Shown piece by piece: positions 29,786 through 38,314 of a stretch of DNA of 64,000 nucleotides. Each line of letters begins with the position of its first letter. Within the stretch, counting starts at the first letter, position 1. Both the position numbers and the translations under genes were made by a program. The stretch is from Flavisphingomonas formosensis (GTDB taxonomy: Bacteria; Pseudomonadota; Alphaproteobacteria; Sphingomonadales; Sphingomonadaceae). Under the pieces are notes generated by a model that was given only the letters and a program-made list of their open reading frames with translations, was not told where the DNA came from and searched no databases. Where the stretch lies: the NCBI RefSeq assembly GCF_009755815.1, contig NZ_WRPK01000003.1, positions 496,001 through 560,000 on the forward strand, written 5' to 3'.

Positions 29786-30216
29786 TTCTTCAGGCTTTCG
29801 GACTTGTGCATCTCGCCCGCGATCTGCGGCGGCATGTAGCGCTCGTCATGCTTGGCGAGGATTGTGTCGGCGACGAAGGTGCCGCCGGCATCGAAGGCGC
29901 CCTCGGCGACCACGCCCGAATTCTCCTTGAAAAGATCGGGCACGATGCCCTTGAAGCGGACCGGCACGCTCTGCTTCCCGTCGGTGACGACGAAATCGAT
30001 GGTCACCCCGTCGGCCGCGCGCCTGATCGAGCCGCCGGCGACCATGCCGCCCAGCCGCACCGCGCGGCCCGGCTCGACATGATCGCGGATCGCGTCGCCC
30101 GGCGTGTAGAAATAGGAGGCCTGATCGCGCAGCGCCGACATGGCGAGCAGGGTCGCGCCGACGATGGCCGCCAGCGCGAGCAGCGCCAGCGTGAGCCGTT
30201 GATGCTTGGGTTTCAT
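29782..30216 (-). CDS. ccmE: Haem chaperone CcmE
   Basis: 144 residues: N-terminal anchor helix and periplasmic OB-fold. The haem-linking motif AKHDERYMPP is present with H123 and Y127 at the places of E. coli H130 and Y134. Carries haem from CcmC to CcmF. Four-base overlaps with ccmD and ccmF. Confidence 0.97.
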   Translation of the reverse strand: MKPKHQRLTLALLALAAIVGATLLAMSALRDQASYFYTPGDAIRDHVEPGRAVRLGGMVAGGSIRRAADGVTIDFVVTDGKQSVPVRFKGIVPDLFKENSGVVAEGAFDAGGTFVADTILAKHDERYMPPQIAGEMHKSESLKK

Positions 30217-30341
30217 CGCCGCCGGATCGCCTCCGCCTCGGCTTCCGCCTTGCGCATCGCCAGGAGGCTCTGCAGCAGGAACAGCGCCGGGCCACCGAGC
30301 CCGATCGCATAGGCCGCGATGATGAACGGCCAGTGGTTCAT
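30213..30341 (-). CDS. ccmD: Haem exporter accessory protein CcmD
   Basis: 42-residue protein with one membrane helix (HWPFIIAAYAIGLGGPALFL) and a basic tail ending EAEAIRRR. The size, topology and place between ccmC and ccmE, with 4-base overlaps at both ends, identify it. CcmD helps release holo-CcmE. Confidence 0.9.
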   Translation of the reverse strand: MNHWPFIIAAYAIGLGGPALFLLQSLLAMRKAEAEAEAIRRR

Positions 30342-31054
30342 GCTTCCGCCATCCGCTTGAGCCGCGCCTCGATCTTGTTGCGCGCCAGGATGGTCCGCAT
30401 CCGCATCAGCACGATCGCGCCGAAGACCATGGTGAAGCCGAGGAGCGCGATCGGCAGCGGCCAGAGGATCGAGGCGTCGATCGTCGATCCGGAGAGGGTG
30501 ATGCTCTGGCCCTGGTGGAGCGTGCGCCACCACAGCACCGAATAATGGATGATCGGGATGTTGATCGCGCCGACCAGGCCGAAGATCGCCGCGATCGGAT
30601 TGGCGCCGGTGCGATCGTCGCTGGCGCGGGCAAGCGCGATATAGCCGAGATAGAGGAAGAACAGGACGAGCATCGAGGTCAGCCGTCCGTCCCATTGCCA
30701 CCAGGTGCCCCAGGTGGGCCGGCCCCAGATCGAGCCGGTGACGAGACAGATCGCCGAGAAGAGCGCGCCCGGCACCGCGATCGCCTGCCCGGCCACGGCC
30801 GCCAGCGGATGGCGCCAGACGAGCTGGAAGAGGCTGGCAGCCGCGATGCCGGTCCATCCCGCCATGCCGAGCCAGGCGGACGGCACATGGATGTACATGA
30901 TCCGCACGCTGTCGCCCTGCAGATAGTCGGGCGGCGTAAGGAACAGGCCAGAGACGGCGGCCACGGCGACGAGCAGCGCGCCGCCCCAGCCGAGCCACGG
31001 CGTCAGGGGCCGCGCGATAGCGAGGAAGCGGGCGGGATTGGCAAAGATGTGCAT
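30338..31054 (-). CDS. ccmC: Haem handling protein CcmC
   Basis: 238 residues, six membrane helices. WWD motif region: WGRPTWGTWWQWDGRLTS; IMYIHVPSAWLGM and INIPIIHYSVLWWRTLHQ supply the conserved histidines. Presents haem to CcmE. First gene of the leftward operon ccmC-D-E-F-G-H-I; ccmA and ccmB, usually just upstream, are absent here, and the next gene is a divergent exporter. Confidence 0.96.
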   Translation of the reverse strand: MHIFANPARFLAIARPLTPWLGWGGALLVAVAAVSGLFLTPPDYLQGDSVRIMYIHVPSAWLGMAGWTGIAAASLFQLVWRHPLAAVAGQAIAVPGALFSAICLVTGSIWGRPTWGTWWQWDGRLTSMLVLFFLYLGYIALARASDDRTGANPIAAIFGLVGAINIPIIHYSVLWWRTLHQGQSITLSGSTIDASILWPLPIALLGFTMVFGAIVLMRMRTILARNKIEARLKRMAEA

Positions 31055-31181
31055 AGGTCTTCGCCTGCCCTTTAGAGCAGCTTCCGCCGGGGGGGAAGCG
31101 TTCCGCATCGCCGTTGGACTCAAGTCGGGTCCGGACCTCGCTTCGCTTGCTTTCGCGCCGCCACCTGCGCACTGATCGGGC

Positions 31182-32108
31182 ATGGCCACCGCCGCTCTCC
31201 CCGCATCGCGTCCCGACGAGCACAGGCTGCGCGGCATCGCGCTCAGGATCGGATCGGTGACCGCGCTTTCGGTGATGTTCGCGCTGATGAAGCTGGCGAG
31301 CACGCGCGGCGCCAACACGGTGGAGATCGCCTTCTACCGGAATCTTTTCGGCATGCCGTTCCTCATCGCCTACATCGCGCTCGTGCCGGGGCTGGCGGCG
31401 GTGCGTACGCGCCGGCCGCTCGTCCACGTGACGCGAACCGCGATCGGGCTCACCTCGCTGATGTTCAACGTGCAGGCGCTCGCCATGCTGCCGCTCGCCG
31501 ACGCGACGGCGATCGGCTTCATGGCGCCGCTGATCGCGACCTTCCTGTCCGCGGTGCTGCTGCGCGAGCATGTCGGCGCGCATCGCTGGTTCGCGCTGGC
31601 GCTCGGGCTGCTCGGCGTCGTCGTGCTGATCCAGCCGGGCCAGACCCCGCTGCCGCCGCTCGCCGTCGCGGTCGGCCTTGCCGCTGCGCTCGGCGTCGCA
31701 TCGGTGAACGTGACGGTGCGCCAGATCGCCGCGCGCGAGACGGCGACGGCGATCGTCTTCTGGTTCAGCGCCCTTTGCCTGGTGGCGCTGTTCGTGCCGC
31801 TGCTGCTCACGGCGACTCGGCATCCCGCCGAAGTCTGGATTATTCTGGGCTGCATCGGCGTGTTCGGTGCCGCCGGCCAGATGATGCTGACCGCCTCGCT
31901 GCGATTCGCGCCGATCGCGGTGCTGGCACCGTTCGATTATTTGCAGCTCGTCAGCGCGACCGGGCTCGGCTTCCTCTTCTGGGCGGCAGTGCCGGATGCG
32001 CATACGCTGATCGGCGCCGGACTGATCGCCGCCGGCGGCATCTTCACCATCTATCGCGAACATCGCCTGCACCGGGAGCGCACGGGACTCGGCCCGCCCG
32101 CGGCCTGA
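31182..32108 (+). CDS. EamA-family (DMT) exporter
   Basis: 308 residues with ten hydrophobic segments in two EamA repeats (first with FYRNLFGMPFLIAYIAL and LPLADATAIGFMAPLIAT; second with FGAAGQMMLTASLRFAPIAV). Members export amino acids, nucleosides or other small metabolites, or import S-adenosylmethionine (RhaT/SAM-type); substrate unknown here. Divergent from ccmC with 127 bases between. Confidence 0.85.
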   Translation: MATAALPASRPDEHRLRGIALRIGSVTALSVMFALMKLASTRGANTVEIAFYRNLFGMPFLIAYIALVPGLAAVRTRRPLVHVTRTAIGLTSLMFNVQALAMLPLADATAIGFMAPLIATFLSAVLLREHVGAHRWFALALGLLGVVVLIQPGQTPLPPLAVAVGLAAALGVASVNVTVRQIAARETATAIVFWFSALCLVALFVPLLLTATRHPAEVWIILGCIGVFGAAGQMMLTASLRFAPIAVLAPFDYLQLVSATGLGFLFWAAVPDAHTLIGAGLIAAGGIFTIYREHRLHRERTGLGPPAA

Positions 32109-32141
32109 ACGGCCCCATTCTGCTCGACTGAAGGGGGGTGC

Positions 32142-32219
32142 TGGGGCGATCGACGGGGATTGAACCCGCAACCTCCGGTACCACAAACCGGCGCTCTAAC
32201 CAATTGAGCTACGATCGCC
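32142..32219 (-). tRNA. tRNA-His (GTG)
   Basis: Cloverleaf on the minus strand: acceptor GCGATCG pairs with CGATCGC, anticodon stem-loop CCGGT-TTGTGGT-ACCGG gives anticodon GTG. The extra G at position -1 pairs with C73, the histidine identity mark, and CCA is encoded. Confidence 0.97.
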
Positions 32220-32321
32220 ACACGGCGGGAAGGCCGGCCACATACGGGCTCATCACGCGGAGCGCAAGGTGGCCTGAACATTCTTGCACAGGAGTTTTTC
32301 GCCCGCCATGGTGAGGGCGCG

Positions 32322-32738
32322 ATGCTTTCCCAACGCACACGCTACGCGATCCGCGCCCTGCTCCATCTTGCAGACCGTTACGGAGCAGGGCCCGTGCAGC
32401 TCAGCGAGATCGCCGAAGCGCAGAATATACCGGCGAAATTCCTGACGGTGATTCTTTCGGAGATGCGGCGGGCCGGCCTGATAGAAACGATGCGCGGCAA
32501 GGAGGGCGGCTATTGGCTCGCCCGGCCGCCCGCGGAGATCAGCTACGGAGAAATAGTGCGACTGACACGCGGGTCGCTCGCGCTGGTGCCGTGCGCCAGC
32601 CGCCTCGCGCATCAGCCCTGCGAGAATTGCGTGGACGAGGCGAGCTGCCGCATCCACCATGTGATGCTTGCCGTTCGCGACGAAACGGCGCGCATCCTCG
32701 ACATGGTCAGTCTTGCGGAACCTCTTTCAGACGCCTGA
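32322..32738 (+). CDS. Rrf2-family regulator
   Basis: 138 residues: winged helix (MLSQRTRYAIRALLHLADRY, then IPAKFLTVILSEMRRAGLI and the wing RGKEGGYWLARP) and a cysteine-bearing region, CASRLAHQPCENCVDEASC, with four Cys. This spacing is not that of IscR; it may hold a cluster or sense thiols. Neighbours (DUF2061, sulfate importer genes) suggest control of sulfur uptake, as for CymR-type Rrf2 proteins. Its 3' end overlaps the opposite-strand DUF2061 gene by 32 bases. Confidence 0.87.
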   Translation: MLSQRTRYAIRALLHLADRYGAGPVQLSEIAEAQNIPAKFLTVILSEMRRAGLIETMRGKEGGYWLARPPAEISYGEIVRLTRGSLALVPCASRLAHQPCENCVDEASCRIHHVMLAVRDETARILDMVSLAEPLSDA

Positions 32739-32988
32739 CTGCCGGCTCCGCCGCAGCGGGCTCCTCCGGCTTCTGATGGCCCCAAGGCACGGATGCCCAG
32801 GCCCGCTCATGGACGTAGTAAAGCAGGATCTTGGTCACCACCTCGGTCAACGCGATCGAGCCTGCGGCTTTCACGCTCGAGGTGAAAATCATACCCAGGA
32901 TGAAAGTATCGATGCTGCCGAGCGTACGCCAGCTGATCGCCTTCACCAACGAGCGGGGATGCGATTCCCGGCCGTTGAACAAGAACAT
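32707..32988 (-). CDS. DUF2061 membrane protein
   Basis: 93 residues with two membrane helices in the DUF2061 pattern: SLVKAISWRTLGSIDTF, ILGMIFTSS and ALTEVVTKILLYYVHERAW. Function unknown; members often lie beside sulfate assimilation genes, as here. The ATG at 32988 follows GGAGG by 6 bases. Its 3' end is antisense to the last 32 bases of the Rrf2 gene. The upstream region is shared with cysT. Confidence 0.85.
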   Translation of the reverse strand: MFLFNGRESHPRSLVKAISWRTLGSIDTFILGMIFTSSVKAAGSIALTEVVTKILLYYVHERAWASVPWGHQKPEEPAAAEPAVRRLKEVPQD

Positions 32989-33145
32989 TCGCATCCTCCG
33001 CGGAAAAGCAAATCCGGATTCGGGCCTATTTCGACAGGATCGACCCGATAGTCTACAGGGCAAGAGAGGCACCACCATGCGGTCAGCGCGTTCCTACCTC
33101 TTCCGACCGAATTGCCGCGACGGTGTATGAAATGCAAATCTTGTC

Positions 33146-33163
33146 TAGTCCGTAGGTAGACTA
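33146..33163 (+). promoter_or_regulatory. Candidate operator before cysT
   Basis: Inverted repeat TAGTC-N8-GACTA. The bases GTAGACTAT (33156-33164) recur in inverted orientation as ATAGTCTAC at 33048-33056, closer to the divergent DUF2061 gene. A shared regulator, perhaps the Rrf2 protein, is an inference. TTGTCT (33141) and TATTAT (33162) could be a promoter here. Confidence 0.4.
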
Positions 33164-33224
33164 TTATGGCCTCATATCGCGTGGCAAGCTATGCACCCGC
33201 GCAACCACGAATGCGGGGGGAGTC

Positions 33225-34097
33225 ATGACCAGTAGAACCGGCGTCATCGCGGCCGGAAGGCGCAGACGCGCCTGGTTTCGCGAGCCATCGATCATGCCGG
33301 GCTTCGGCATCACCCTGGGCTTCACCCTCGCCTATCTGTCTCTGCTCGTGCTCATTCCGCTCTCGGCGCTGTTCGTGCGGACGGCCGCGGGCGGATGGCA
33401 CGAGTTCATCGACGTCGCCTTCTCGCGCCGCGCGGTCGCCTCCTACCGGCTGACCTTCGGCGCCTCGCTGGTGGCGGCGAGCGTCAACATGGTGTTCGGA
33501 CTGATCATCGCCTGGGTGCTGGTGCGCTACCGCTTCCCCGGCAAGCGCCTGGCGAGCGCGATCGTCGACCTGCCCTTCGCCCTTCCCACCGCGGTCGCAG
33601 GCATCGCCCTCACCTCGCTCTACGCCAATACCGGCTGGGTGGGGCAATATCTCGAGCCGCTGGGCATACAGGTCGCCTACAAGCCACTTGGCATCGTCGT
33701 CGCGCTTACCTTCATCGGGCTGCCCTTCGTCGTGCGATCGGTGGAGCCGGTGCTGGCGGATCTGGGCACGGACGTAGAGGAAGCCGCCTCCTCGCTCGGC
33801 GCGAGCCGCTGGCAGACATTCCGCCTCGTCATCCTGCCGGCGATCCTGCCGGCGCTGTTCACCGGTTTTGCGCTCGCGCTGGCGCGTGCGGTCGGCGAAT
33901 ATGGCTCGGTCATCTTCATTGCGGGCAACATGCCCTTCCACACCGAGATCTCCCCGCTGCTGATCGTCACTCAGCTCGAGCAGTTCGACTATGCAGGTGC
34001 AACCGGCATCGCGGTAGTGATGCTGATCGTGTCCTTCATCCTCCTGGCGGTGATCAACCTGATCCAGCTGTGGAGCCGTAAGAGGCTCGCGGGATGA
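33225..34097 (+). CDS. cysT: Sulfate/thiosulfate ABC transporter permease CysT
   Basis: 290 residues, six membrane helices. Permease loop motif [21 protein letters not shown] contacts the ATPase; [20 protein letters not shown] is typical of CysT/CysU. GGGGGAG precedes the ATG at 33225. First gene of cysT-cysW-cysA. No sulfate-binding protein gene (sbp/cysP) adjoins it, although one usually comes first. Confidence 0.95.
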   Translation: MTSRTGVIAAGRRRRAWFREPSIMPGFGITLGFTLAYLSLLVLIPLSALFVRTAAGGWHEFIDVAFSRRAVASYRLTFGASLVAASVNMVFGLIIAWVLVRYRFPGKRLASAIVDLPFALPTAVAGIALTSLYANTGWVGQYLEPLGIQVAYKPLGIVVALTFIGLPFVVRSVEPVLADLGTDVEEAASSLGASRWQTFRLVILPAILPALFTGFALALARAVGEYGSVIFIAGNMPFHTEISPLLIVTQLEQFDYAGATGIAVVMLIVSFILLAVINLIQLWSRKRLAG

Positions 34098-34954
34098 TGG
34101 CGCTTTTCTTCTCTCCCCGCCGGCGTGGGATCGGCGGTCCGCTGTGGGTTCGGATCGTGCTGATCCTCGTCGCCCTCTCGTTCCTCGGCCTGTTCCTCGT
34201 GCTGCCGCTGGTCGCGGTATTCCGCGAGGCACTGCGTGACGGGTTCGGCGCCTATCTGGAAGCGATCAAGGATCCCGACGCGATCTCGGCGATCAAGCTC
34301 ACCTTGATCACAGCGGCGATCGCCGTGCCGCTCAACGTGGTGTTCGGCGTGTTGGCCGCTTGGGCGATCACCAAGTTCGACTTCAAGGGCAAGAACCTGT
34401 TGATCACGCTGATCGACCTGCCCTTCTCGGTTTCGCCCGTGGTCTCGGGCCTCATCTACGTACTGCTGTTCGGCGCGCAGGGCTGGCTCGGACCCTGGCT
34501 GGAAAGCCACAACATCCAGATCATCTTCGCGGTGCCGGGCATCGTGCTCGCGACGGTGTTCGTCACCTTTCCCTTCGTCGCGCGCGAGCTCATTCCGCTG
34601 ATGGCCGAACAGGGGCGTGACGACGAGGAGGCGGCGCTCTCGCTCGGAGCCAGCGGCTGGCAGACTTTCTGGCGGGTCACGGTCCCCAACATACGCTGGG
34701 GACTTCTCTACGGCGTGTTGCTGTGCAATGCGCGCGCCATGGGGGAATTCGGCGCGGTCTCGGTGGTTTCCGGCCATATCCGTGGCGAGACCAATACGAT
34801 GCCGCTGCACGTCGAGATCCTCTACAACGAATATAATTTCGCGGCGGCCTTCGCGGTCGCCTCGCTCCTCGCGCTGCTGGCGCTCGTCACCCTCGTGCTG
34901 AAGAGCGCGCTGGAATGGCGCTACGGCTACCACGGCTCGAACACGGGACATTGA
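34094..34954 (+). CDS. cysW: Sulfate/thiosulfate ABC transporter permease CysW
   Basis: 286 residues, six membrane helices, EAA loop [19 protein letters not shown], and the CysW block [20 protein letters not shown]. Overlaps the cysT stop by 4 bases (ATGA), so translation is coupled. Pairs with CysT as the channel. Confidence 0.96.
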   Translation: MMALFFSPRRRGIGGPLWVRIVLILVALSFLGLFLVLPLVAVFREALRDGFGAYLEAIKDPDAISAIKLTLITAAIAVPLNVVFGVLAAWAITKFDFKGKNLLITLIDLPFSVSPVVSGLIYVLLFGAQGWLGPWLESHNIQIIFAVPGIVLATVFVTFPFVARELIPLMAEQGRDDEEAALSLGASGWQTFWRVTVPNIRWGLLYGVLLCNARAMGEFGAVSVVSGHIRGETNTMPLHVEILYNEYNFAAAFAVASLLALLALVTLVLKSALEWRYGYHGSNTGH

Positions 34955-34955
34955 G

Positions 34956-36017
34956 ATGAGCATAACGCTCTCCGGCATCACCAAGCGCTTCGGTGACTTC
35001 ACCGCGCTCGACAATGTCAGCCTGGAGGCCCGTCCGGGCGAGTTCCTGGCGCTGCTCGGGCCGTCCGGCTCCGGCAAGACGACGCTGCTGCGCATCATGG
35101 CGGGCCTCGACTTCCCCGACACAGGCAGCGTCTCGTTCAACGGCAGCGACATCACCGACCGGCCGGTGGCCGATCGCGCAGTCGGCTTCGTATTCCAGCA
35201 TTATGCACTGTTCCGGCACATGACCGTAGCCGGCAATGTCGGCTTCGGCCTCAGCGTGAAGCCGCGCCGCGAACGGCCCACCAAGGAAGAGATCCGACGC
35301 CGCGTCGACGATCTCCTGGAACTGGTGCAGCTCAAGCATCTCGGCGGCCGCTATCCCTCGCAGCTTTCCGGCGGCCAGCGCCAGCGCGTCGCTCTGGCCC
35401 GCGCACTGGCGGTAGAGCCGCGCATCCTGCTGCTCGACGAGCCGTTCGGCGCACTCGACGCCAAGGTCCGCAAGGATCTGCGCCGCTGGCTGCGCGAACT
35501 GCACGAGCGGATGGGCCTCACCTCGATCTTCGTGACGCACGACCAGGAAGAAGCGCTGGAACTCGCGGACCGCGTCGTCGTGATGGATCATGGCAAGATC
35601 GAGCAGGTGGCGGTGCCCGTCGACGTCTACGACAAGCCCGCGTCCGCCTTCGTCTTCGATTTCGTCGGCGAATCGAACCGGTTGCCGGTGACCGTCGGCA
35701 ATGGTCGCATCGTCTTCGACAATGTCGCGATCGAAGGTGCGGCGCCGGACATCGCGGAAGGCGCAGGCCAGCTCTTCTTCCGCCCGCACGATGCCCGCCT
35801 CACCCAGGAGGGAGCGGGTGTTCCCGCCACCGTCTCCTCAGCCCGCCCGCGCAACGGCGCGGTCAGGATCGAGGCCCAGGTCGCGGGGCTGGAACTGCCT
35901 CTGGAACTCGACATCCCGAGCGATCAGGCACCATCGACGGGCAGCGCCATCTTCGTGCAGCCGACCCGGGCAAAGCTGTTTCCGGCAGGTCAGACGATCG
36001 CGTCCGATCAGGTGTGA
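34956..36017 (+). CDS. cysA: Sulfate/thiosulfate ABC transporter ATPase CysA
   Basis: 353 residues: Walker [11 protein letters not shown] loop VFQHYALF, signature [15 protein letters not shown], Walker [14 protein letters not shown] loop VTHDQEEAL, and a C-terminal TOBE-like regulatory domain (about 240-350). Starts one base after the cysW stop. Energises sulfate import. Confidence 0.97.
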   Translation: MSITLSGITKRFGDFTALDNVSLEARPGEFLALLGPSGSGKTTLLRIMAGLDFPDTGSVSFNGSDITDRPVADRAVGFVFQHYALFRHMTVAGNVGFGLSVKPRRERPTKEEIRRRVDDLLELVQLKHLGGRYPSQLSGGQRQRVALARALAVEPRILLLDEPFGALDAKVRKDLRRWLRELHERMGLTSIFVTHDQEEALELADRVVVMDHGKIEQVAVPVDVYDKPASAFVFDFVGESNRLPVTVGNGRIVFDNVAIEGAAPDIAEGAGQLFFRPHDARLTQEGAGVPATVSSARPRNGAVRIEAQVAGLELPLELDIPSDQAPSTGSAIFVQPTRAKLFPAGQTIASDQV

Positions 36018-36036
36018 GCGCCCCGGGCGCGGAGGG

Positions 36037-36445
36037 ATGACCGTCGACGCCACGATACTGGCGGCGCGGCGCCCGCGGGCGTCAGGAGCGCCGTTGCAGC
36101 TGTGGGATTGCCGCAACTCACTGCCTGGGCAAGGCGGCGCAACCGCATACAGAAACATCCCGCGCTCACCGGCGCGCTGGTCAAGATGGTGGCGACGCTT
36201 GGGGTTTGCTCGTCATTTGCGGCGACCTCGCCCTGACCATCGAGACGACTCTCGGCCTGTCCACTATGATGCGGTTCGGATTCGTCCAGACGCCGGCGCT
36301 GCTCCGGCCGTTCGGTCTCATGGACCGGGTCGGCGCCGGCGCATCCATCCAGGATCTTTCCAGGGCGATCCGCGCCCAGTTCGAAAAGTTCGACCGGGAG
36401 CGCGGAGCGGCGCAGCGATCGGCCTTTGCCGACAGGGTTGATTGA
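36037..36445 (+). pseudogene. Possible decayed ORF after cysA
   Basis: No intact gene. One frame reads AAVGLPQLTAWARRRNRIQK with LTGALVKMVATLG and stops at about 36234; a second frame then reads GLLVICGDLALTIETTLGLS to RAIRAQFEKFDRERGAAQRS and stops at 36443-36445. Reading the two as one protein needs a single frameshift near 36200. An ATG at 36037 in yet another frame follows GGAGGG too closely. I do not recognise the product. Alternatively the region is non-coding high-GC DNA. Confidence 0.3.
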
Positions 36446-36780
36446 GTGCAGCGAGGCGATGCCAACGTGGCACTGGCGATCCCCTTGCGGCATCTGACCA
36501 GTTCAACCATTGCGCATCCTAAGCATGAGCGTCGCTCATGCTGGAACCGGTCATTCGCATGCTATCGGCAGCCGTACGGCAGCGCACCCCGGTCAGTCAT
36601 TGGACCCACCAGCCACCAAATCCAAATACCGCCGTTCGGAGTTGAGCGCATCCCGCAATAGTCGGCACGACATGGACGTGGCTCGGTGAGCTAGTGCAAA
36701 ATCGTAGATGTTTGCACGATGCTGACGCCTGGCCGACACGAAGGGCGCGTGGGCGTAGGAGGCAAGACCGGTCGGGTCTC
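36446..36780. other. Gene-free stretch containing a 19-bp palindrome
   Basis: No supported gene. Positions 36523-36541 hold a perfect palindrome, GCATGAGCG-T-CGCTCATGC, of operator or small-hairpin type with no T-run. Base composition is less GC-rich than the flanking genes. Confidence 0.5.
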
Positions 36781-37041
36781 TCAGCGACACTCCACCAGCA
36801 TGGCGAAAAGCTGATCGAGATTCTGTTGCGCGTCCTGGACGATGGGATTGGCGGCGTTGCCTGGGAGCGAGAGCGGCTTGCTCATGATATCGTGCAATTT
36901 CTGCGTCTCGCCGTTGGTAAGCAGGTTTCGCTTCCGCAGCACGATGGCGAGGCTCAATATCCCGTTGAACGCCGCGACGTCGAGAGCTTGCTGGGCTTCC
37001 AGAAGTTGCTGTGCCGTCAGATCATATTCTTGCTCCGTCAT
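36781..37041 (-). CDS. Small hypothetical protein
   Basis: 86 residues, not recognised. It is mostly helical and hydrophilic with a weak hydrophobic middle (FNGILSLAIVLRKRNLLTNG). GGGAG lies 7 bases before the ATG at 37041, which supports a real gene. It follows the 69-residue ORF at 37124-37333 on the same strand with an 82-base gap. Confidence 0.5.
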   Translation of the reverse strand: MTEQEYDLTAQQLLEAQQALDVAAFNGILSLAIVLRKRNLLTNGETQKLHDIMSKPLSLPGNAANPIVQDAQQNLDQLFAMLVECR

Positions 37042-37123
37042 CGAGAGTCTCCCACGAAAGCGGCGGATCGCTCCGTCAGAAATGGCGATGAAGGCGCAGG
37101 GCTCGCAAAAAGGTGGTGGCGAA

Positions 37124-37333
37124 TTACCGGGAGCTGAACTGCCCGTTCTCTGCGCCGAACTTCTGCTTGGCATAGGAGCGCGCAGCTGTAGCGCTCTTGA
37201 ACGTCTCGGGCTGCGGGCTCGACGTGACGATCGGATAATTCTGGGAATTGAAGCGCGTGCTGCGGATCGTGATCCGGAACTGACCTTCATCATCCTTGGC
37301 GATTAGAAACGGCGCGACGGGTATCCGAGACAT
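37124..37333 (-). CDS. Small hypothetical protein
   Basis: 69 residues, not recognised, basic and soluble. It has alternating beta-like segments (GQFRITIRS, YPIVTSS) and then a helical stretch TFKSATAARSYAKQKFGA, possibly a small single-domain fold. AAAGG precedes the ATG at 37333. It lies 98 bases downstream of the cold shock gene hairpin on the same strand. Confidence 0.5.
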   Translation of the reverse strand: MSRIPVAPFLIAKDDEGQFRITIRSTRFNSQNYPIVTSSPQPETFKSATAARSYAKQKFGAENGQFSSR

Positions 37334-37431
37334 AAAGGCCTTTCTTGGTAACCGAAGGTGGATTTCCCGATCCTGTGGGGGCCCAGCGGCAGGTGCCGCC
37401 AGAAGGCGTCCGATCCGGGCGGACGGGCAAA

Positions 37432-37455
37432 TGGCGGATGCCACAGCATCCGCCA
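37432..37455 (-). terminator. Hairpin after the cold shock gene
   Basis: Perfect 10-bp stem (TGGCGGATGC with GCATCCGCCA) and 4-base loop, 8 bases past the csp stop codon on the minus strand, followed by TTT. Probably a transcription terminator. Confidence 0.75.
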
Positions 37456-37462
37456 ATCACCG

Positions 37463-37669
37463 TCAGGCGCTCTGCAGATTCACGGCAGATGTCTTCCCGC
37501 GACGATCCGTCTCCAGCTCATAGGACACGCGCTGGTCCTTGTTGAGCGTCGTCATGCCCGCGCGTTCGACGGCAGAAATGTGGACGAACGCATCGCCACT
37601 GCCGTTTTCCGGAGCGATGAAGCCGTAACCTTTGTCGGTGTTGAAGAATTTTACGGTGCCGGTGATCAT
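37463..37669 (-). CDS. Cold shock protein (CspA family)
   Basis: 68-residue single cold shock domain. RNP1 is KGYGFI and RNP2 is DAFVHISAV; starts MITGTVKFFNTDKGYGFI. Binds single-stranded RNA/DNA and melts mRNA structure. AGGA precedes the ATG at 37669. The 370 bases upstream hold no firm gene, which leaves room for the long 5' leader common in csp genes. Confidence 0.95.
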   Translation of the reverse strand: MITGTVKFFNTDKGYGFIAPENGSGDAFVHISAVERAGMTTLNKDQRVSYELETDRRGKTSAVNLQSA

Positions 37670-38044
37670 GAGAATATCCTTGTCCCATGTGTGACGGGCA
37701 TGCGCCAACAGCGGCACATCCCGGCGTCTTGAAGCTCGAAAGGGACAAAGGGAGGAGCCGAAGCGGCCCATCATCCGTCGCAGGCGACGTTCAGCACCCC
37801 TCATATGGGGGAAGGCTATCCAAAAAGCCACCCCTGCCGGAAAAAGATCGACGCAGCATCAGGCAAATCAAGCGCGGCCGAACAATCCGTTGCCGTCTTG
37901 CTGACCGTCGGGCCCAACATTGCCGAAGGGGCTGCATCCTTCCGGCTCAGGGAAAGGCGTGGGAATGCGGTGTTCGGGGCTGCGTAGGATCGTTTCGCGC
38001 TTAGCGATTGACCGACTCGGACCCTTCGTTCCATCTTTGTTCTT
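37670..38044. other. Stretch without a supported gene upstream of csp
   Basis: 375 bases. A 60-codon frame at 37805-37987 (+) lacks a ribosome site and family likeness. The part next to csp may be its untranslated leader and promoter. Nothing else recognised. Confidence 0.4.
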
Positions 38045-38188
38045 ATGAAACATGACGTCGATCCCGCGCTGCTGGACGCGGTGAACCCGCTCGCCGAGTG
38101 GATACCGCAGATCGCGTGCTTCGATTATTCGCGGAAGGTTTACCGCTCGAAGCGCGGCTGGGAGGCCGACGTCAAGGCAGGCAAGTAG
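38045..38188 (+). CDS. Short ORF, possibly the 5' part of a frameshifted gene
   Basis: 47 residues: opens MKHDVDPALLDAVNPLAEWI and contains IACFDYSRKVYRSKRGWEAD, with coding-like codon choice. A stop at 38186-38188 ends it, but a second frame running through the same end continues to 38301 with AQTPEEALARAAHYAALHWR, also coding-like. This may be one gene broken by a frameshift, or a genuine micro-protein. Not recognised. Confidence 0.35.
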   Translation: MKHDVDPALLDAVNPLAEWIPQIACFDYSRKVYRSKRGWEADVKAGK

Positions 38189-38314
38189 ATCTGCGCGCAT
38201 CTCCAATGGGCGCCCACGCGCAGACGCCCGAGGAGGCGTTGGCGCGGGCCGCTCACTACGCCGCCCTGCATTGGCGGGCGCATCATCTCAGTGCCGGCTG
38301 ACGGCCCGTAATCG

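Noticed and set aside
30213-32186. Minus-strand frame of 657 codons from ccmD across ccmC and into the EamA gene
   Set aside because: Only the 42-codon tail (CcmD) is real; the rest is antisense to the exporter gene or out of frame with ccmC.
37805-37987. 60-codon plus-strand frame upstream of the cold shock gene
   Set aside because: No ribosome site and no family likeness; this stretch more likely holds the csp promoter and leader.
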